64,000 bases of DNA from Acanthochromis polyacanthus (taxonomy: Eukaryota > Chordata > Actinopteri > Pomacentridae). A model generated the notes under the pieces. The model ran no database searches. It worked only from the letters and a program-made list of their open reading frames with translations, and was not told the origin of the DNA. The stretch covers positions 8,150,653 through 8,214,652 of the forward strand of contig NC_067131.1 in assembly GCF_021347895.1 (NCBI RefSeq), read 5' to 3'. Both the position numbers and the translations under genes were made by a program. Of this stretch, positions 35,720 to 48,539 are shown one piece after another. Numbering within the stretch: position 1 is the first letter of the stretch; the number at the start of each line of letters is the position of its first letter.

Positions 35720-38485
35720 CAGCCTTTACAGGAAATGTTGCTTCTTATTCATCCAAATGCAGCAACTGTGCTTCTCGAGCGAGTGCAAGAGTTCTCTCTA
35801 TGTCAGAGTATTGTCAAGCTTTACATTTTTTCTGCATTTTATTTCCTCTTTCTCCTCCACTTGTCTCCCTTAAACTGTCCCTATAAATAATCATCAAAAG
35901 CACAAAAAAAGAGAAACACACTCCTTAAATAGATGTGACAGAGGTAGACAAAGGTTGAAGAGCACATTTTTGTATCTTTAGTTGGTCTGCTTATGGCGAT
36001 GCATTGCTAAAGCAGAAGTAAGGCAATAACGGATAACGAATTTTGATGTATTTTAAGAGATTATACCGGTCATGTTATAAAGGTTATGTGGTCCTGCAAC
36101 CCCAAAACAGATAAAATATTACCCACATTGAGCAATGAAAATTCTGATTCCAACAATTCTCAAGTACTTTGCTGATCAATATTTACTGCATTACATGGAT
36201 TTCTCAAACTGAAAAGCTAGTGAGTGAGTAACTGAGTGAGCACTACATGAGTCATGTGATGGAATGAGTAAATGAATGAGCACAGCGGATGTTTGCAACA
36301 AATGGGAGAGTGAACAGCCTGACCTCTTTGCTGACTTGTGTTTTCAGTCAGTCTTCCTGGTTACTATGCGTCATGCTTTGTTTCACCTGACGTGCAATTA
36401 TTTTTTCCATTAAATACACAACATGTATTTCACTTAGTTTTTCTGAATGAAATTTCAATCAAAGGCCATTACGCTCTTCAGACAGAGAAAGTTTAGAAAA
36501 ATAACAAGATGCAATGGAAAAGAAAATAATGCTCTGTCAACGGAGATGGAAAACACAAAAATAATCATTTGCGAGAAGCAGGTGATGCATATGTTAAAGT
36601 GTCAGGAAGCAGAGGAGAAATTAATAGCTTTCTGCCATAAGCATTCTCTGATAAATATGATTACATTTGCATACTTCATTTTACTCTTGATCTGCTGTCT
36701 TGGTGATTTTTGTGATTCTTGTGCGCATGTTCCAGAAGGAAAAGTAATTTTCATTACTGCTCAAACATGAAACAAGTATTCCGGGTGTCATTAGGGATTT
36801 CTCTGCTGTTCGTCCGTTGACAAAATCAAATGACAAAATACAGAAATCACGTGTCAGCGAGACCTTGTAGGATAATTGTGGATCAAGAGTAAAAGAAATG
36901 GTTAAGTTACGTTCAGTTCACGTTAATTACCCGGACTATTTCTGCAATGTAAACACTGCAATGTGAATAATGTGCAAATCAATGGCTTGAGGAGATGGTT
37001 GTGGGGTGGCTGGTGGATGGGTTTTCTAGGAGGTGTTTTGTGCCTCATTAACTTATCAATAAGGCCATCTGACATTGTCTTCTATTTGCCCTGATGAGGA
37101 AGGCTGTCCATTCCAGTGTAATGGACCCGCATTTGTCCCACATCCTGACATGCAGCTAAAGAATCAACTCCTGAAGACAGATAGCCTTGATAGAATGCAT
37201 CACATTGACTTCACATTTTCTAAGCGTATTAGCATTAATGTAAATTCACGTGAAAGGTACAAGTTCAGTTTAATGTCCCAACTGTAGCTCTCAAAGTGGT
37301 TTTTCATCAAGCTGATTTAACAACATGTTGCTCTGATTTTATGCCAAAGGTTGCTGAGCATAGTGTACGCACTGATTTCTAGAAGATAATGAATTATTTG
37401 GAAGTCATGGGTCTTGTATTACGTGCTGTTAATTAACTGCTCTTTAGAAAACAGCTTAAAATGACTAAATATTTGTAAAGAATCCTAATTAGCCGTTTGT
37501 TAAAATCCGTTCTTCGACATTGTTAACATTTTATGTCTCTGCCATGGATTGAAATCGACACACATATTCATGGTGTTCATATTGTGAATCTCTGGGCGAC
37601 AATATTTGCACTTTTCCCCTGCTGTTTTCCAGTTCAGGATTCCAATTAACCTGTGCAAAGCGTGACGCCAATCACAGGACGCTGTATCGACAGCGGGCAT
37701 GAAAAGAATAATGCTGTTAGGATGATGTAGCTTACTGTGGGGGACTCCTCCCTCACTGGTGACAGAGAAGTTTGCTCCAGTCATTTATCAAGTCCTCTCT
37801 GGCCACCAAGGGGCTGGCGAGTCCCAGGGCCGCCTGCTGCTTGGGGGGCCAGCATGCAATATGTGCATTTTAGGCCTCGGGTGGGCTGGCAAAAACTGCT
37901 GATGTGCTCAATGCTGCTAAGTTTGATGGATTTGTTGTTGTCATTTGCTTTGGTTCTGTTCCCCGCAACAAAACAAAGAGAATCATTAACTCTTTTGTGC
38001 TGCATGGGACTTTTATGGGTTAGGGATAATGCAAAACGAGATGGGGTACAGATGGGGTCAGTTGGAGTGTTCTGTTGCTGGAGCCGTCCAGAATGGGGCG
38101 TTGAACATGCATGGATGATCTTGCATAGAGAGCTGATTACAGAATGATTTAGTGACCACTGATATCCCCTTTCTTTCTCAAGCTCCCATCATCGGGCTCA
38201 TTTCAGCCACAAGAGTGCAACTGGCAGTGTTCACCACTTATATTTATAGCCGCTCGCTGTTTAGCACCTCATGCGATGTTCTGGCCAGGCTCAAGTCCGA
38301 GCCATTACAGTGCATCACAGTTAGAGGCTCGCAGTGTTTACTGATGCTGGCTTGGCACAGGTCTACTATGTCATTTAGAGTCACTGCTATGATTTTGGTA
38401 CACTGTAAAGCTGAATGCAGTCATTAAAAAAAAATCCACTCTGATTTAGCTACACTAGGAACATTGAGGAGAAGTATTTAAAGCA
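35720..38485. other. Gene-free stretch
   Basis: No gene recognised. Degenerate TGAG/GAGT repeats occur at 36219-36280 and an octamer ATTTGCAT at 36665-36672. The 107-codon frame at 36447-36770 and the 136-codon frame at 37737-38147 have no recognisable domain. The second overlaps antisense frames and a GC-richer patch at 37790-37890. Confidence 0.5.
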
Positions 38486-38852
38486 GAGCTGAAATGACAA
38501 GTTAGTTAACTGGTTAATTGATCAAAAACCTGGAAATATTTTGGTACAGGAAGTATTGTTTCAGTCAGTGCAATGCAAAAATACCAAATATGTAAACGGC
38601 ACTACCATTCAAATCTGAAGATATGACGCTGTTCTCCGTTGTATAATGTTGTAAGTTATATCATCGTGAACTCAATATTTTCATCTTTTGGACTCTTCGT
38701 CATACAAAACAAGGAATCTGATGACATTACCGTGTACTCTTGGAAACAACAATGTCCATTTCTCATCATTCTGTGACAGTTCAGAGACTAAACGAATAAT
38801 AAGTCAGCTGAAAAAATAACTACCAGACTAACTGATAATGAAAATAATTACT
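38486..38852 (+). mobile_element. Teleost interspersed repeat, copy 2 (nearly full length)
   Basis: It starts GAGCTGAAATGACAAGTTAG and ends ACTGATAATGAAAATAATTAC. In between are, in order, words matching the abundant fish repeat: CTTTTGGACTCTTCGTCATAC, AAAACAAGGAATCTGATGAC, TCTTGGAAACAACAATGTCC, CATCATTCTGTGACAG and GAGACTAAACGAATAATAAG. Both ends are diverged forms of the family's TTAGT-CGATTAATCG and ATAATGAAAATAATCG ends. It shares family and orientation with the half copy at 22801-23021. No coding capacity; probably an old non-autonomous DNA transposon copy. Identification is from memory of the family and not from a search. Confidence 0.6.
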
Positions 38853-41739
38853 ATTGAATTAATATCATGCATAATTTGCAATATATGTTTTCAAATTAAT
38901 ATATTTTTAATATAAGCAAGAACTTGTGATGGTATATTTTGTCTCTAGTAAGACTTGACAGCTTCTAATGTTGAACTGCAATGAAGACACAGATTAACAA
39001 AGCTGCTGCTGATGCATTTTGACCAAGTAGACAGTTCACTGTACTAAGGTGTAATATAAGGAATGAAAAATACTTGGAGGCAAAGTTCAGTGCCTAAATA
39101 CATTACTGAAATGAAAACTACCACAGAGTTTCTGTAAGCAAATACTGTCAATCAGCTTAGAATAACTAAAAATACGCACCAAGTTTCCAGTCAAAACAAG
39201 ACTAATGAAATTACCAAACAAAAAGAAAACTAACGATTATGTGTGATGTAAATGAATAGTGAATAACTGAACTACTCCAGGATAATTGTTTCCAATTTGT
39301 AAAAAATCACAAATTGTCACAGATGAAGAGATGTATTTGGTGAAAAGTAGGTGGCCATGCAGTTTCTGAACTTCAAGGTGAAGACGTATTTCCTCAAGGG
39401 AGAGTCGCAGATCAAGACAAATCCTCTTATTTTTCTCTGTCAAGTCATCACAGTCTGAGACGAAATACAAATTGAGATTGTAGCAACGGGCTGCGACAGT
39501 CTGCTGTTGACTGCAAGGGTTACAGGGGTGATTGAGTGTGTGTTTGACTGCCCGAGGCCGAGGGCTAACAGTACTGTTACACAGACAAGGTCGTCTCAGA
39601 GAGAGAGTAGCCTCAGCACATAATCCCTGTGTTCCTGACTACTATGAACACAGGCAGGCCACAAAATTGATTAAGGTGGAAGAACATTCTTTGGGGAATA
39701 AGATCATCAAGACAGATGGAAGTGTGTGGTTCAAGCCAAGAAATGATCTACAATATATCAGTCTCTCCTCTTGCGTTTAATAGACACAGGTTCTCACTTT
39801 AGATGGTCTTGCCTCCGAAAAAGAAACAATGATTTAAGTTCTACATCATACTTTGACTACTGTTGACTCATCCTGCCTATTTAGGGATCAGCAGTCATAA
39901 TTTCATTTAGCCTAATGTTACATGAGCATGCAAGAAAAATTGCTACACTATACAGTAGCAATACGATATCAATACTGACCAGAGGCTCAAGCCAACCTTG
40001 ATATGTTCCCCTCGCTCTCATCAATAACGCAAAAGAGGAAAGTTATTTCCCATATAAAACTAATCTTTCCTTTTTATTGTATTTTAATGAAACAGACTTC
40101 GTTCTAAGGCAGTAATTCGTTCCATTTGTTATGTTTGGACAACTCATTAACATTATCATCTATTATCATTAGACTGAAATTTTAAGCTTCTTCTCCCTTG
40201 AGATGCAGTGCGTTTCTTCTCTTCAGTTTGCATTAAAACAAATGTGGACCTGCTGATGCATTAGATTAATGTGCTCACTCACTGCCTGCTTCAAAGCTCT
40301 ATTCCAGCTTGAAAACTAGACCAAGAGTCTGTCTTTTGAGCGTCACTGAAACATGGTGTTGCTTAGAAAAGTCCTTTCTCTTACTTTACTTTACTGTTCT
40401 TTTTATCTGCTCAGACATTAATAAGTGACAGGTTCTTTATGGGTTGAATATAATCTTACTAAAATGGATAAACAGAGAAGCTCGGGTTCATACGCACCAC
40501 ATTATACATTCCCTGAGATTTATTTGTGTGTTAATTTACTGACTAATATAATCATCCACATGTTAAGCACTAACAGCGCCGACTTCATGTAACATTTACT
40601 ACATAATGCTAATGAGTTATTTAGACTTCCAGATCAAACTCAAAGTTCCTAATTCTTGCTGAGTCTGCTCTAACAGTTCAAGCCAGTTGCTAATTACAAA
40701 GTTAGCTTTTTCCTGAATAAATAATGTTGATTAATTAGCAAGTCAAAATAAGTGAAGATGATCTATGCAGTATATATCACTGTCATAAAAACTTACTCAG
40801 ACGTTTCATTTACATTGCCTGACTTCTTAATTACATGCACCCAAACTTTACCAATTTGATGGGAAATGATTAACGTGTCAGGTGAAAGGTTTCACGGAAA
40901 ATCTGCCAACTAAAAATAATCAAGATGTTGGAGTCATAAACGGATCTAAACAACACACCCTTGCCTTGTTAGCAATTTCTGCATTATTTATAAGAAATGT
41001 TTAGTTCTTCTCTCTCAGGCACAGATACAGTTTCCAGTCTGCCTTCAGTCGATGAATAAATATTGCCAAAACTTAACACTGAGACATGTAACTATTAATG
41101 TCTGTGAAATTGTTGCACCTCATGCAGTGATTTTTTTCATAGAAAGTGGCAATGGGGGTGCAGTTAAAAAGTATGGATATCATCATCACAAACTGATGAC
41201 CTCCAAAACCACAAAACTGAAGTAAATTTAATATTTTAATTCTGGATTGTATGATATTTTTCAGAGTCTATTGTTCATACCAGTTCTTATTTGGTCAGCA
41301 AGTCATCACATCATCTTTACATCATATGATCAATTCTTAGATTTTGTTGAGTGATATCAACTGTCATGTTTCCAGTGTCTTTTCTGCAAGGTCATTAAAA
41401 TAATCAAACTGTCATCATGCATACAGTACATATCATCTATTCACCTCAGTTTTGTAAAGGCAGGAGTATGTCCTCCATGTGCATTCTGCAGTGTGGCTCA
41501 GACATCCCTTGAGATATCTGTGTTGTATTTCTGCCCTGGATTTGCGCTGGCTGGACAGAATTCATTCACCACCAGATTTAGTTGTCTTTCATAACCTAAA
41601 CAGAAATGGATGTTAGATTTATATGACTCGTCCCACATATTGTAAGCTTAAATACGACACCTTTATGATAGAAGAATGTCCCCATATATCTTAGCAAATC
41701 TTGAGAGCATCGAAATCATACATACGGAATAAATTGTTC
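38853..41739. other. Gene-free AT-rich stretch
   Basis: No gene or repeat recognised. A perfect 14-bp palindrome TAACAGTACTGTTA lies at 39566-39579. Otherwise AT-rich with short frames only. Confidence 0.6.
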
Positions 41740-42110
41740 CAACAGCGTTTTTCCCATAGGCTAAAACTGATGCTAATATTTAGCAGCTTGCTATAACATT
41801 AGCTTAGCTAGCATTGGCTAAAAATAAAGGTTGCTCAATGTTTTGGCAATAGTTTTAAATGTTTCTGTTCGTTTTCTGTGTATATACTTCCGTAAAGTGA
41901 ACTAAAGTAAACATTTTCAGGCTAAAATTTAAATATTTACCGTCAAAATGTAAACAGCTCTAATCACGTGGCTCTAAACAACTAACGTCATTCACCCAGC
42001 CATCATGCGCACTTGACGCTCCCTGCATGATAAAGCGTGTCAGGTTTGACCAATCAGATTTCGTTGTAGGCGGGACATCAGTCCGAACACCTGCCCATCA
42101 AGGTGAACCA
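41740..42110. promoter_or_regulatory. Promoter-like CpG-containing segment
   Basis: Within 110 bp are CACGTG (41965-41970), ACGTCA (41995-42000, a CRE half-site), CCAATCAG (42050-42057) and GGCGGG (42069-42074), with seven or more CpGs in a CpG-poor region. This set (CRE, NF-Y and Sp1-type boxes) is typical of vertebrate promoters. Upstream (41750-41830) is a run of GCTA/TTAGC words seen in fish repeats, so the segment may instead belong to an unrecognised transposable element. No coding frame follows on either side that I would call. Confidence 0.3.
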
Positions 42111-43789
42111 CAAAAAGTCAATTCACAGTTATTTGTATAACAAATTTAAAGCAACAGCTGGTTAATCAAAGTGCTTCCCAGTAGAAAAATATGACTGACA
42201 CTGAGAATTAACCAAACAAGTTTAAAAATGGAGCTTATTATCATGCAATGTGATTTATAATGTGAATTTACCTAAACAATTTTAATATTAAAGTTCAAAC
42301 CGATTTGGAAAAAATACAACTTTATCTGACAATGACAAATATAAGACCTTACAGAATTAATCATTATTGAGATTAACCTCATTAATTTGAAATCATGTTG
42401 CTCCCTTAGTCTCTTTAGCCTGTGCATTGTGAAAACTTTGTATGTTTATAATATTTGTTTCTACATATAGCAGAATATGAGCAAGATGGATGAAATAAGA
42501 GCAATAATATTTTCAACATTTGTATTCTTCATGCAAAACTGGTGTCATTCTAGATATAGATTACCCCGTGCGATAATGTTATTTTCCACATTCAGTGGAA
42601 TCTGTACAATATCTGAATTTCTGCACATAGTTGAATCTGCAGTAAATCACCACGAACTATGTACATTTCTTTTCTTATTTTTCTACTGATGTCCCTGTAT
42701 TTTTCTGTATTATTATCTCATCTTATCTTATTCTATCCTACATTCTATCTTATATTTGCAACAGTGAAGAGCCTGGCTCAGGGAGGGTGGCCATCTGCCT
42801 CTACCAGTTGGGGTTCGGTTAAAGGGGAGAGAAAGAAAGGAATAGCAGAGACAAACAAACAAGAGAACTACACTGGACCATCTGTCAAAAAGTCAATGTG
42901 AGCTTTATGTGAAAGCTGTTATGTCCAGTTTTTATATGTCTACAGCTGTGCTCTGGATCAGTCCTAACGTGTCTAAACACATAACTTTATGACCATGTTA
43001 ATCGTGAAAGTGTGACTTTATAAAGCTTTAACATTTCTTGAAGCTGAATAATTGTGACTTTAAAATATTTGCAGCTAAAAACTAATCTCGGTTTCATACA
43101 TAAAATAAACCCTTTTGCAGCTAAAATAAAACTCTCATGAATGAAATCAAGTCATTTTGATGCATTAGTAATGTTTCTGTCACAATGTAGAGGCTGCAAT
43201 CAAGTGGAAAGCTGCTTTATATGAGTCTAACCAGTCCTTTAAAACTATTACAGCCGGGCTAGTCTAGGGCACAGTGGAGGTAAAAATAATGATGAGTCAC
43301 AAGGATAATTGCTCCCATCAGCTTGCAGCAGAAAATCACTTTTTGGCACAGCAACTGTATTTCACAGAGAGCAAGAAATGCTTAAAAATTGTACAGAAAA
43401 GGGAAAGAAATCTTGTGGTGCCGGTCTGTTTTCAATGACCGCAGCCTGCACATATTTGTTGTGTGTCGCACGTTATATCATGTTCTATCTAGATCATGTT
43501 TTAATTATATCATGTCGAAATAATATGTTGATCCGATTATAGCGTGTGGCAATATGGTTCTTGAATGCAACCACGGTATGAGAAATGTCACAAAGTCAGT
43601 TCTTTCACCACTAATCACCATCACATTTCAGTTTCCAGGGTTTTCTGGACAAATTCAGATTTTTATTTAATACCACAGGAACCTTTAACTCACAACAAAT
43701 TCTCCTCAGATTCTCACTTTGTCTGCTGTTTTTCTAAATGTGTGAATGTGACAAAAGTGTGAGTGACACAGACAAATATCAGGCTGTTC
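42111..43789. other. Gene-free stretch with degenerate tandem ATTCTATC/TTATC words
   Basis: Positions 42700-42760 carry imperfect repeats of TCTTATC and TATTCTATCC, a decayed simple repeat that may be a retroposon tail. No gene recognised. Confidence 0.45.
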
Positions 43790-44110
43790 TAGAAGGATCA
43801 TTTCCATAACAATGTCAGAGTCTCCTGCCTTTTAGTCCCTATAGTTGCAAGTGACATCTCCTCCAGACACCTTGGTCCTATTCAGCAAGATTACACTGCA
43901 ATTGATATTAAGGTAATTGATAATCCCTGTGTGAGTAATGTTGTCAATTTGGCACCTAAATCCTATTTTGGTGGCCATCTGGGCTCACTGAATTGCTCCC
44001 TTGAGAGCAGAGGTTATAGATAGTAATTATTCAGAAGTCATTTACCTTTAGAGGTGTTTAGTGCTTATCTGTTTTGCAGTTAAAATGCTGACATGGTGCC
44101 CACTGACTTT
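43790..44110. promoter_or_regulatory. Candidate regulatory block
   Basis: Mixed composition, with GTAATTGATAATCC (homeodomain and GATA-type) near 43913, GTCAATTTGGCACC, GGCCATCTGGGC near 43973 and TAGTAATTATTC near 44023. No homopolymers of note and no coding frame. Reads like a distal enhancer; unproven. Confidence 0.3.
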
Positions 44111-46199
44111 ACGTCTTACAAATATTGTTTGGCAGGATAGATGCAGACGACTACTGTAGACACGTCGCGCTGCTCAAACGACTTTGAGAATCAGAATCGT
44201 TTTTTTGATGTGATGGAAACTTCAGAATAAAATGTTAGATAATCAAAACAAAATTGCATGAACCAAAGTTTTCATGCTGGGCTTCGTTAGGTTTTGTTTT
44301 AATGAGGAGGATAGAAGGTAGATACTTGAAAGTTTCCAGGCTCTTTCTCCATGCAGATTACATGTGTGATCTGTGTGACAAATGTGAGACTTACGCAGGC
44401 TTATCCAACATGCAGTGTCTGTGCATTTCACTCACTTATTGCTGAGGCACTCTGTCAAATTGATTATCCAGTCAACTAATTCCCAGTCTATGTTTAGCTA
44501 AAGTATGATAGACTCATTGTGTCCCATGGGTGCAATTCTCATTTGTGTGTCTGTCTGTGTGAGTGAGTATTTATGTGAAAGAGGCTAACTAATCAACAAA
44601 CTGGGCCAGAAGCTGAATATTGAGCAATCTGGGACTGTTGTGGCTGTGCTTTAGGGCTCATCACAGCCGAATCTGGGGGTGTAGTGTTTGATAGACAATA
44701 GCTACAAAGCAGAATAATCATGGAGAGGTTGTTATAGGGCTTCATCTAAAGTTGATCATCCTATAAAGCAGGATGTTTTGAACACTGATGAATGAAGAGT
44801 ATCCAGACGGGCTCATAATGATGTTGATGACGGTGCAAATACTATTTTAAGTGTATTTTTCCCTAGTAAACGTCATACTTCACTGTTCCTCAAAACAAAT
44901 TTGGCAAACATTTGGATTCTAAAAATACATACATATTTCATGTGTTGATTTCAGTTTTATGTTACAATATCTAAATGTTTAAAATAGTTTTGTATGTTAT
45001 TTACTCTTTGTAATGTCTAGATTTTTATCGGGACAATGAGTCTGTAATAAATTTTGATTGACTGGTTGTAAAATCTTCCCCACTTTACTAAACTATTTAT
45101 TTATTTTATTTACCAGCCTAATTGCATTCAAATGTTGAGGATAAAATATTGGAATTAGCATCTAATATGCACATTGTGCTAGACTGTACAGTTTAATATA
45201 TTTTTAAAGTGTGCTGAGAAGGGAAAAAAGTTTGAAACTGCTGGTGTTGACCTTCCAAACCTACAGATTTTCAAAAAATATACGCATAGGACATTTATTG
45301 TGTATCCCCACTTTCAGCTGCAGCCACGCCATAAAAATATTTTTTGAAAAACAATCATTTTTCAACGTCACTTTCATGTAATCGATTACCAAAGTCTTTG
45401 TTTTTCACTAGCTCTCCATATGACTTTTGCAAGAGAAATTAAACAACATGCAAAAATGAACTGGCAACAATTCTGCAAAAATGTACAGTCAGCGCTGTTA
45501 CCTTTGATAATTTCAAAGGATCATATCTCTTAATTAAATGTAATATTTCAGATGCAGATCACATAATGTCTTTTACTATTTTCTTGTTTAGAACTTTTTC
45601 CCTACAAGCCCACGTTACTGTACTTTACTGCTGTTGTGCTTCTGCTCAGCACCACAGACTTGTGCTCAGCAGGTCGGTTCAGGTCCATCGTAGATCACAG
45701 TTCAATACCAGTTGGTCACAGAAGAACACCTTCTTTATTTCCTATTGGAGCAGACATATCTTTATTACATTATCTGGTGTGTCTGGCCAAGCAGAGTCCT
45801 CGGAGAGGAGAGCAGAGGGTGAAAGAGGTCATGTAGAACCAGACAGAGACACTGGCATGACACTGTGACATGTTAAGATCCCCTCCACTGAACTGTGCCT
45901 TGCACAACAACATGAAACAAGGAAATGAGCCACAAACGTTTTCCTGACCCCCCAGCTACTCAAACGTTTACACACGCGTGCACAAACAACACATGGATCG
46001 AAAGACAGGAATGGAAACAACACTACAACAACTGTAAATATGATGTTACCAGTTAGAGTCTGATTTCAGTTTTAAATAATTTGACAAATCAGGTGGAGTA
46101 TGATTCCATGTCCTCTGCAGGCTTAGGGGTGTTCAACCAGACAGCAACACTATGGCCATGTGTTCATCTTGTTTAGTGCACCGAGCTGACAAGACTCCA
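44111..46199. other. Gene-free stretch
   Basis: No gene recognised. GAATCAGAATCG near 44189 resembles a non-LTR retrotransposon tail on the minus strand but is too short to call. The TCF-like inverted pair at 45501-45519 is listed separately. The 100-codon frame at 45566-45868 is unrecognised. Confidence 0.5.
45501..45519. promoter_or_regulatory. Inverted pair of TCF/LEF-type cores
   Basis: CCTTTGA (45501-45507) and TCAAAGG (45513-45519) are perfect inverted complements separated by TAATT. CTTTGA is the core bound by TCF/LEF HMG-box proteins, and the central TAATT adds a homeodomain core. The arrangement could be a Wnt-responsive dimer-like site or a chance palindrome. Confidence 0.35.
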
Positions 46200-46850
46200 C
46201 TGAAAGGGAATTATATGTCCTCCACTGGGTCTTCTCTCTAAATGAGAGCCATTGCCCCTATTAGATAAAGGTTAATAGTCATTTGGTGAAGAAAAAAGCT
46301 GATTTTATGTCTGATCCCGAGCACAAACACAACCAAACAGGGGCTACATTTGTCGTGCACCTCGTGAGACCCTTTCTGCTCTTGAAAAGTCGAAATATTT
46401 TAATTTTGATCAAGTGAAAAAGATTTTATGTTCATTTTGTCCGTGCCCCGCAGGCAGGAATCAATGACATTTGAAATAATTGTTGTTACAGGGGTAATCT
46501 CTGGAGGGAGAATGGGGCAAAACTGTAGAGAAGATTTGAGTAAATTACTGTGTCAGCTTCTATTTATTTGCGACCGGATTGCCAGAGGCAGCACTTCAAG
46601 ATAGCCATTAGGAGTCGGGGCAATAAAGACAGAGCGTGTAGCCATTGTCGAAAAGTTAGCGTGTAATGCAGCAAGTTATCATCAAAGTGCTCCCTGTGGA
46701 GAGAGCAGGGCGCACACTGGGGAGAATACATGTGAGGAGAACCAATTATAGCTCCTCAAATCTCTCTTTCTCAGAGGGAGAGGTCATAAATAGATTGCTA
46801 TAGTTGCGTACACTTGCTGTATATCTCTCCATATGGACACTCTCATCTAT
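46200..46850. promoter_or_regulatory. Candidate regulatory block (long, mixed composition)
   Basis: About 650 bp of sequence with few homopolymers and many distinct words: CTATTAGATAAAGG, TTTTGATCAAG, GAAATAATTGTTG, AACCAATTATAGC, CCATTGT (SOX-type). Some CpG is retained (GCGACCGG near 46571, AGCGTGTAG). It stands out from the AT-rich flanks on both sides, and no frame of note lies in it. One of the better candidates for a conserved non-coding element. Confidence 0.35.
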
Positions 46851-48539
46851 ACCATTAAAGGTAACAGCCATTACTGAACTGAGTACACATGTTACAGTTT
46901 ACCAAAGAACAGTAAAATGCTACAAGCATGAAAAAAAATCCCTAACAAAGTTCTAAACAGAGTGTTGGACGAGAGTCGTGGAGAACTTTTTTAATGTGTT
47001 TGCAAATGAACTGACTTTGTTGCCACTGCAAGTAGGAGTATCTCAGTAGAATGTGTGTATAAGCCCAAATGTATGTCATTAGAGAACATAAATAAATCTT
47101 AGATTATTGTATTGTTTACTGAGAGATCATTTGTTAAGGAAGTACCCAAACATTTTTATTAATTAAAGTAGAAAGCATGCAAGTACTGTCTAAGAAGTGA
47201 AAGTACTGCATTCAAACTAATAATAAATTCTTATCATGCATAATGGAAGATTTCAGAATAATAAAAAGCATTGTGCACTTTTTTTTTTTGTCATTCAGCA
47301 TGAAGCGAGAATGTTTTCATTTATTTATTAACTCCATACATATTGCAGTCACTGGAAAACAGCAAAATCCATACATTATCTGGTGTGAATATCCTTCAAA
47401 ACAGCACCAGTTCTCTTTGGCCACCCAGTATTTTAGTGGCTGATAGGTTGTTTCAAGCATCTTAGAGAACATTTTCACATTTCCTTCATTTAATCCCAGA
47501 CTGCATCAATAACGTCGAAATTTCTCATATCATCAGTTCGAAAAATCATGGGGTCATTGTCACGTGTTAAAAGGAATTTCAGGTCAGTCAAACACCTCTC
47601 TGTTGATATTACTAGATGGGTAGGAATTTTAAAACCAAAAGCACCTATGTTTTGTTTTCCTCATTACTATATCTTTTACCACTGAAACAAAAATGCACAC
47701 AGCTGGTAAAGGTGAGGCTTCTTTGCATATGACTGGGTACTTTCAAATCTTATCTTAGTATAAAACAATCCATCATAATTAATTTGTTGAAGTGTTCCAT
47801 AAAAATGAATCAAAATTAGTAAAGCAACTACAGGAAAGTTGTCGAATTAATGCAAGAATCAAAGTATGGTTCTGAAATGTAAAAACTGAGCAATAAAGTG
47901 TCGGAAAATTGAAAAATTTTCCTTGTGAATACACCAGTCAATCTCTTCTTGCAAATGATTGATTTTGCTTTTTTTTCACATCATACATTACAACACTCAT
48001 GCGTGGATTCAAAGGAGAGATAAAGTGTAGATTATCGGACATATAAAAATAGAAAATGTGCAAGAAAAATGCAGCTATAAAATCAGAGTAGAGGCTGGTT
48101 AAATACTTCTTTGAGCTCGTATCGTTGCAGTTGAGCAATATGAAGTCATTTCAAATCCTTGCTATGGCCCTGCCTTTTCTTTTAATATGGCAGTTTTATT
48201 TGCTTGTTGTGGTGGTAATCACTCTGAATATATCATTATGTAACAGCTATCTACTCCATTTCAGGCGTATAGTCTCCGAATATAACTATGCCTCTTGGGA
48301 TATCCAAATTAAAATGCTAATTTTGTGAACAATGTGAAAGTACACAATTAGCAGCAAATTAAATCACACAGAGCTGCTTCAAATAACAGGCGAGCATGAA
48401 CTGGTTAATCCCTTTACTCTGTTCTTTTTTAAAAAAAAAAGAATCCGACCTGTTTAACTGCATTTCTGAGGATATTAACAGAAGTAATGGTAAAACAATG
48501 AATATGTAAGAAAGTCATAATCCACAGAAAAGACACCTT
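46851..48539. other. Gene-free stretch with possible repeat fragment
   Basis: Positions 47140-47220 contain GAAAGTACTGCATTCAAAC and related AAGTACT words, which resemble a common teleost repeat made of AAGTAAAAGTACTGCATT-like units. The copy is short and diverged. A T10 run lies near 47280. No gene recognised. Confidence 0.4.

Noticed and set aside
36447..36770. 107-codon frame with a hydrophobic C-terminal half
   Set aside because: No signal for expression and no family resemblance. Hydrophobic stretches are expected in T-rich sequence.
37737..38147. 136-codon plus-strand frame
   Set aside because: No domain, an antisense frame overlaps it, and it has no splice or promoter context. Its composition follows a GC-richer patch.
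44185..44205. GAATCAGAATCG as a retrotransposon tail on the minus strand
   Set aside because: Only 12 bp match and no adjoining element sequence is recognisable.
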